Positions 59,346 to 64,000 of a stretch of 64,000 nt of DNA are shown here, piece by piece. Source of the stretch: Salvelinus alpinus (lineage: Eukaryota > Chordata > Actinopteri > Salmoniformes > Salmonidae); assembly GCF_045679555.1 (NCBI RefSeq), contig NC_092091.1, positions 11,247,918 to 11,311,917 on the forward strand, given 5' to 3'. Position 1 is the stretch's first letter, and every line of letters starts with the position of its first letter. The translations under genes and the position numbers were made by a program. The notes below the pieces were generated by a model. It was not told where the DNA came from. It searched no databases and saw only the letters and a list, made by a program, of their open reading frames with translations.

Positions 59346-60995
59346 ATTTTCTGTGTGCAGATAATACCCTGTCTCTTTTGTCATACACCAGAGATCATGC
59401 TTAATCCCTTAGGCGTGGATTACACTTAACTATGGATTAAAAATATTTTTCAATGGAGTTCACTTTTTAGTCCAGGCCTAGCTAGGCTTCATCTGTGTCC
59501 GGGAAACTGCCCCTTCAGCTTTAAACTATAATCTCCTAAATCAACCGAACCCCAGATCTCACTCTTTTACTAGCCTAGCACTTTTGTCCATTGATTTTTG
59601 CTGATCTTAAAAAACCTATAAACAATGTGGCGGGAGCTCCAAGCCTATTGGTAACCTAAATTGAGCCATCGTCATATTGATCAGGGTAGGAAGGGACACG
59701 TGTCATGGTCAGTTGGCACAAAACAGGAAACAAAGTGGAATTAGGAGTTACAGGCTACTATCAGTAGATCTACTAGTCTAATTAGGCAACGCTTGTTTTT
59801 TTTATTTTTATTCCTTTTGCGAAATGTTTTTCTACAGAGTGCCATAATGAACACGACCCCGGAATACCTCTCATCGGTGCTCTAAACAGCGTTTGCTCAA
59901 GCACAAACAGAACCACCAAGAGCGAGTTACATAACAAATACTTCTGTTACTTCATTTACCATACTGAGATAGCCAATGAGTCGCTCATTTGACAATACCA
60001 CTTTAGCTTCATCCCATTTTGACGCAAAGTTTCGAGGACCCTATTTTAGTAGGAAACATGAGCCTAATCAAGTGAGCTGTTTCTAATGAAAAGGTAGGCC
60101 TTGGTTCTGGGTTCTGAGATTACCTTGTGAGGGACATTTCTGTCAGCTACTGACTGCACAATACACTCCACACTGCTGTAATAGCGTTAACAGTAAAGTC
60201 ACTGGGTTGAGTCCAGAGGCTCCAGTGGCTATTGGCTAACCAAGGCTAAAGGGCTTCAGCAGAAACCGAGGAGGGGCAACACTGGTCTGATGTAACAAAA
60301 ACATGACCACAAGGACCCCGTTTCCAGCTCGTAAAAGCCGGTGTCGGGATCAGGGGCTAGAGCCTTGCGCACCGCGGCTAATGTGAGAATTCTCAGCATG
60401 AAGCTACTGAACACATGCCAAATACCTTTCCTGACCAAGAGGAAATGTCAACAATAATAAGATGGGGATCAAAAAGACTGGGAGATGAGTGTTCATATTT
60501 AAGTGTTCATATTTAAGTTTTCAGAGATGAGAAATGAGACATGTCTTGTTAGTCTTTGGTCTTGTTTTCAGGTCTTGGCCATTCAGGTCAGTTTCATGAC
60601 CATTCGGAAGCATGACAGACTGGTCCCACTCCCATATGTGTTTGTGTTGTACAGGCAACTCCTATGATGACTATCGTTGTGACAACGACCATAGAAGGTG
60701 AGCTACACAGCACAAACAGATGTGGGTCCAGGCTAAGAACATGAGGACTTTCAGTGTAAATGTTGCATCTGTATTCGTGTTTTTACAGTAAGAATACGTA
60801 TTGTACACGAGCGCTTCACTTTCAAACTCAGTGCAGAGGCATTTCTCAGTCCGTTTGGACACAGAGTTCTACCTTCAACCAAATAGTCCCACCACAGTGT
60901 GGGATGGCCAGAGTTACCTTCACAAATGCACGCACACACAGCCCTGGTCAACAGAGGGGCTAAAACCTGTTACACAATATCACTGTGCTCGCTAA
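59346..60995. other. Intergenic, no gene recognised
   Basis: No domain-bearing frame or clear repeat of the families listed above. The short frames at 60256-60438 and 60671-60951 show no conserved motif. Confidence 0.4.
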
Positions 60996-61153
<158 letters not shown>

Positions 61154-61479
61154 CAATTATTCTTCATGGGATGTTAATTGCAAAGTGAAGTTGCCAAGGT
61201 GGCCCCCACTGAGCCCATCACACAGCGTGAGTCTCCATGCTTCCTGGGCATTTGTCCGACTGAAACGCACACAGAGCCTCTCCAACTCTCCTTCTCTCCT
61301 CTCCCCTTCCTCTCCCCTTAAAGTCAGTCCCACAGAGGAATGCAGGGGAGAGGCACGGGGTAGTGGTTAGGGGTGCCACTGCCAATTAAGTGTTTGGGAA
61401 CAGGTTATTACTTTCATTAAACACATCAACAAATCACCGTGTGAGAATAACTCACAGGCCTGGGTCAGAGGTCAGAAGC

Positions 61480-64000
61480 CAGCAGTCTACAATGATACTG
61501 AAGGGTATTGAAAAGGTAACTGTTAGACTACTGGTACTGAATGGTACTGAAAAGGTAACTGTTAGACTACTGGTACTGAATGGTATTGAAAAGGTAACTG
61601 TTAGACTACTGGTACTGAATGGTATTGAAAAGGTAACTGTTAGGCTACTGGTACTGAATGGTATTGAAAAGGTAACTGTTAGGCTACTGGTACTGAATGG
61701 TATTGAAAAGGTAACTGTTAGGCTACTGGTACTGAATGGTATTGAAAAGGTAACTGTTAGACTACTGGTACTGAATGGTACTGAAAAGGTAACTGTTAGA
61801 CTACTGGTACTGAATGGTACTGAATGGTATTGAAAAGGTGACTGTTAGACTACTGGTACTGAATGGTATTGAAAAGGTAACTGTTAGGCTACTGGTACTG
61901 AATGGTACTGAAAAGGTAACTGTTAGACTACTGGTACTGAATGGTACTGAAAAGGTAACTGTTAGACTACTGGTACTGAATGGTACTGAAAAGGTAACTG
62001 TTAGACTACTGGTACTGAATGGTATTGAATGGTATTGAAAATGTAACTGTTAGACTACTGGTACTGAATGGTACTGAAGGGTATTGAAAAGGTAACTGTT
62101 AGACTACTGGTACTGAATGGTACTGAAAAGGTAACTGTTAGACTACTGGTACTGAATGGTACTGAATGGTACTGAAAAGGTAACTGTTAGACTACTGGTA
62201 CTGAATGTTATTGAAAAGGTAACTGTTAGACTACTGGTACTGAATGGTACTGAATGGTATTGAAAAGGTAACTGTTAGACTACTGGTACTGAATGGTACT
62301 GAAGGGTATTGAAAAGGTAACTGTTAGACTACTGGTACTGAATGGTACTGAAAAGGTAACTGTTAGACTACTGGTACTGAATGGTACTGAAAAGGTAACT
62401 GTTAGACTACTGGTACTGAATTGTACTGAATGGTACTGAAAAGGTAACTGTTAGACTAATGGTACTGAATGGTACTGAATGGTATTGAAAAGGTAACTGT
62501 TAGACTACTGGTACTGAATGGTACTGAATGGTATTGAAAAGGTAACTGTTAGACTACTGGTACTGAATGGTACTGAAGGGTATTGAAAAGGTAACTGTTA
62601 GACTACTGGTACTGAATGGTACTAAAAAGGTAACTGTTAGACTACTGGTACTGAATGGTACTGAAAAGGTAACTGTTAGACTACTGGTACTGAATGGTAC
62701 TGAAGGGTATTGAAAATGTAACTGTTAGACTACTGGTACTGAATGGTACTGAAGGGTATTGAAAAGGTAACTGTTAGACTACTGGTACTGAATGGTACTG
62801 AAAAGGTAACTGTTAGACTACTGGTACTGAATGGTACTGAATGGTACTGAAAGGGTAACTGTTAGACTACTGGTACTGAATGGTATTGAAAAGGTAACTG
62901 TTAGACTACTGGTACTGAATGGTACTGAATGGTATTGAAAAGGTAACTGTTAGACTACTGGTACTGAATGGTATTGAAAAGGTAACTGTTAGACTACTGG
63001 TACTGAATGGTACTGAAAAGGTAACTGTTAGACTACTGGTACTGAATGGTATTGAAAAGGTAACTGTTAGACTACTGGTACTGAATGGTACTGAAGGGTA
63101 TTGAAAATGTAACTGTTAGACTACTGGTACTGAATGGTACTGAAGGGTATTGAAAAGGTAACTGTTAGACTACTGGTACTGAATGGTACTGAAAAGGTAA
63201 CTGTTAGACTACTGGTACTGAATGGTACTGAATGGTACTGAATGGTACTGAATGGTACTGAAAAGGTAACTGTTAGACTAATGGTACTGAATGGTACTGA
63301 AAAGGTAACTGTTAGACTACTGGTACTGAATGGTACTGAAAAGGTAACTGTTAGACTAATGGTACTGAATGGTACTGAAAAGGTAACTGTTAGACTACTG
63401 GTACTGAATGTTATTGAAAAGGTAACTGTTAGACTACTGGTACTGAATGGTACTGAATGGTATTGAAAAGGTAACTGTTAGACTACTGGTACTGAATGGT
63501 ACTGAAAAGGTAACTGTTAGACTAATGGTACTGAATGGTACTGAAAAGGTAACTGTTAGACTACTGGTACTGAATGTTATTGAAAAGGTAACTGTTAGAC
63601 TACTGGTACTGAATGGTACTGAATGGTATTGAAAAGGTAACTGTTAGACTACTGGTACTGAATGGTACTGAAAAGGTAACTGTTAGACTACTGGTACTGA
63701 ATGGTACTGAAAAGGTAACTGTTAGACTACTGGTACTGAATGGTACTGAATGGTACTGAATGGTACTGAAAAGGTAACTGTTAGACTACTGGTACTGAAT
63801 GGTACTGAAAAGGTAACTGTTAGACTACTGGTACTGAATGGTACTGAATGGTACTGAATGGTACTGAAAAGGTAACTGTTAGACTAATGGTACTGAATGG
63901 TACTGAAAAGGTAACTGTTAGACTACTGGTACTGAATGGTACTGAAAAGGTAACTGTTAGACTACTGGTACTGAATGGTATTGAAAAGGTAACTGTTAGA
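61480..64000 (+). repeat. 39-bp minisatellite, more than 2.5 kb, runs off the window
   Basis: The unit is aaaaggtaactgttagacta ctggtactgaatggtactg with t/c and a/g variants. It repeats from near 61490 to the end of the window, about 60 times by length. Units differ by insertion of extra 10-bp blocks (ggtactgaat), so lengths of 39, 49, 59 and 69 bp occur. Because 39 is a multiple of three, tandem EKVTVRLLVLNGT frames appear until a 10-bp block breaks them. They are not genes. Confidence 0.98.

Noticed and set aside
61390-63632. Repeated EKVTVRLLVLNGT frames as a repeat protein gene
   Set aside because: The frames exist only because the minisatellite period (39) is a multiple of three. They start and stop with 10-bp block insertions and have no upstream gene signals.

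Overview
The window looks like nuclear DNA of a salmonid fish (trout, salmon or charr). It contains a full 22-exon treslin gene, part of a mitochondrial creatine kinase gene, a teleost-type C2H2 zinc-finger gene and a C11orf96-like gene. These sit among very many repeats of salmonid type: Tc1-like transposons of several families, tRNA-derived SINEs whose tails read ...taaataaagg, hAT elements, palindromic MITEs, a fish Penelope-like retroelement, LINE pieces, long AC, CAGA and AT microsatellites, and minisatellites. No species-level call is attempted.

Layout. 1-2.7 kb: the first two coding exons of a mitochondrial creatine kinase on the minus strand, with the rest of the gene off the left edge. 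2.7-9.0 kb: intergenic, with a palindromic MITE, an almost full-length Tc1-like element (5609-7203) and a second, end-truncated Tc1-like element (7853-8990). 9.0-25.3 kb: the TICRR (treslin) gene on the minus strand. The 22 coding exons found by eye join in phase with no stop and sum to 5730 nt, or 1909 residues plus stop. Its introns hold two Tc1-like copies, a LINE tail, a MITE and three minisatellites. Two of these minisatellites overlap the donor sites of exons 7 and 8. 25.3-25.8 kb: a 202-bp tandem duplication directly upstream of the TICRR start. 26.2-30.4 kb: nested mobile DNA, including a hAT element with a perfect 8-bp target duplication. 31.4-33.9 kb: a degraded Penelope-like element. 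34.9-37.7 kb: a two-exon zinc-finger gene on the minus strand.

38-49 kb: gene-poor, with repeats, an L1-like reverse transcriptase fragment, a 19-bp minisatellite, a 1.7-kb hAT-like element and an interrupted AC array. 49.1-51.3 kb: an intronless C11orf96-like gene on the minus strand with a TATA box, and a Tc1-derived element inside its presumed 3' UTR. 51.6-61.4 kb: SINEs (one with four tandem tRNA-like heads), more repeats, and long AC and CAGA tracts. 61.48-64.0 kb: a 39-bp minisatellite that runs off the right edge.

The four host genes do not form a functional unit. They are an energy-metabolism enzyme, a DNA replication initiation factor, a probable transcription factor and a small protein of unknown biochemistry. 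The observations most worth a second look are the minisatellites built from the exon-7 and exon-8 splice donors of TICRR, the tandem-headed SINE, and the large terminal minisatellite.
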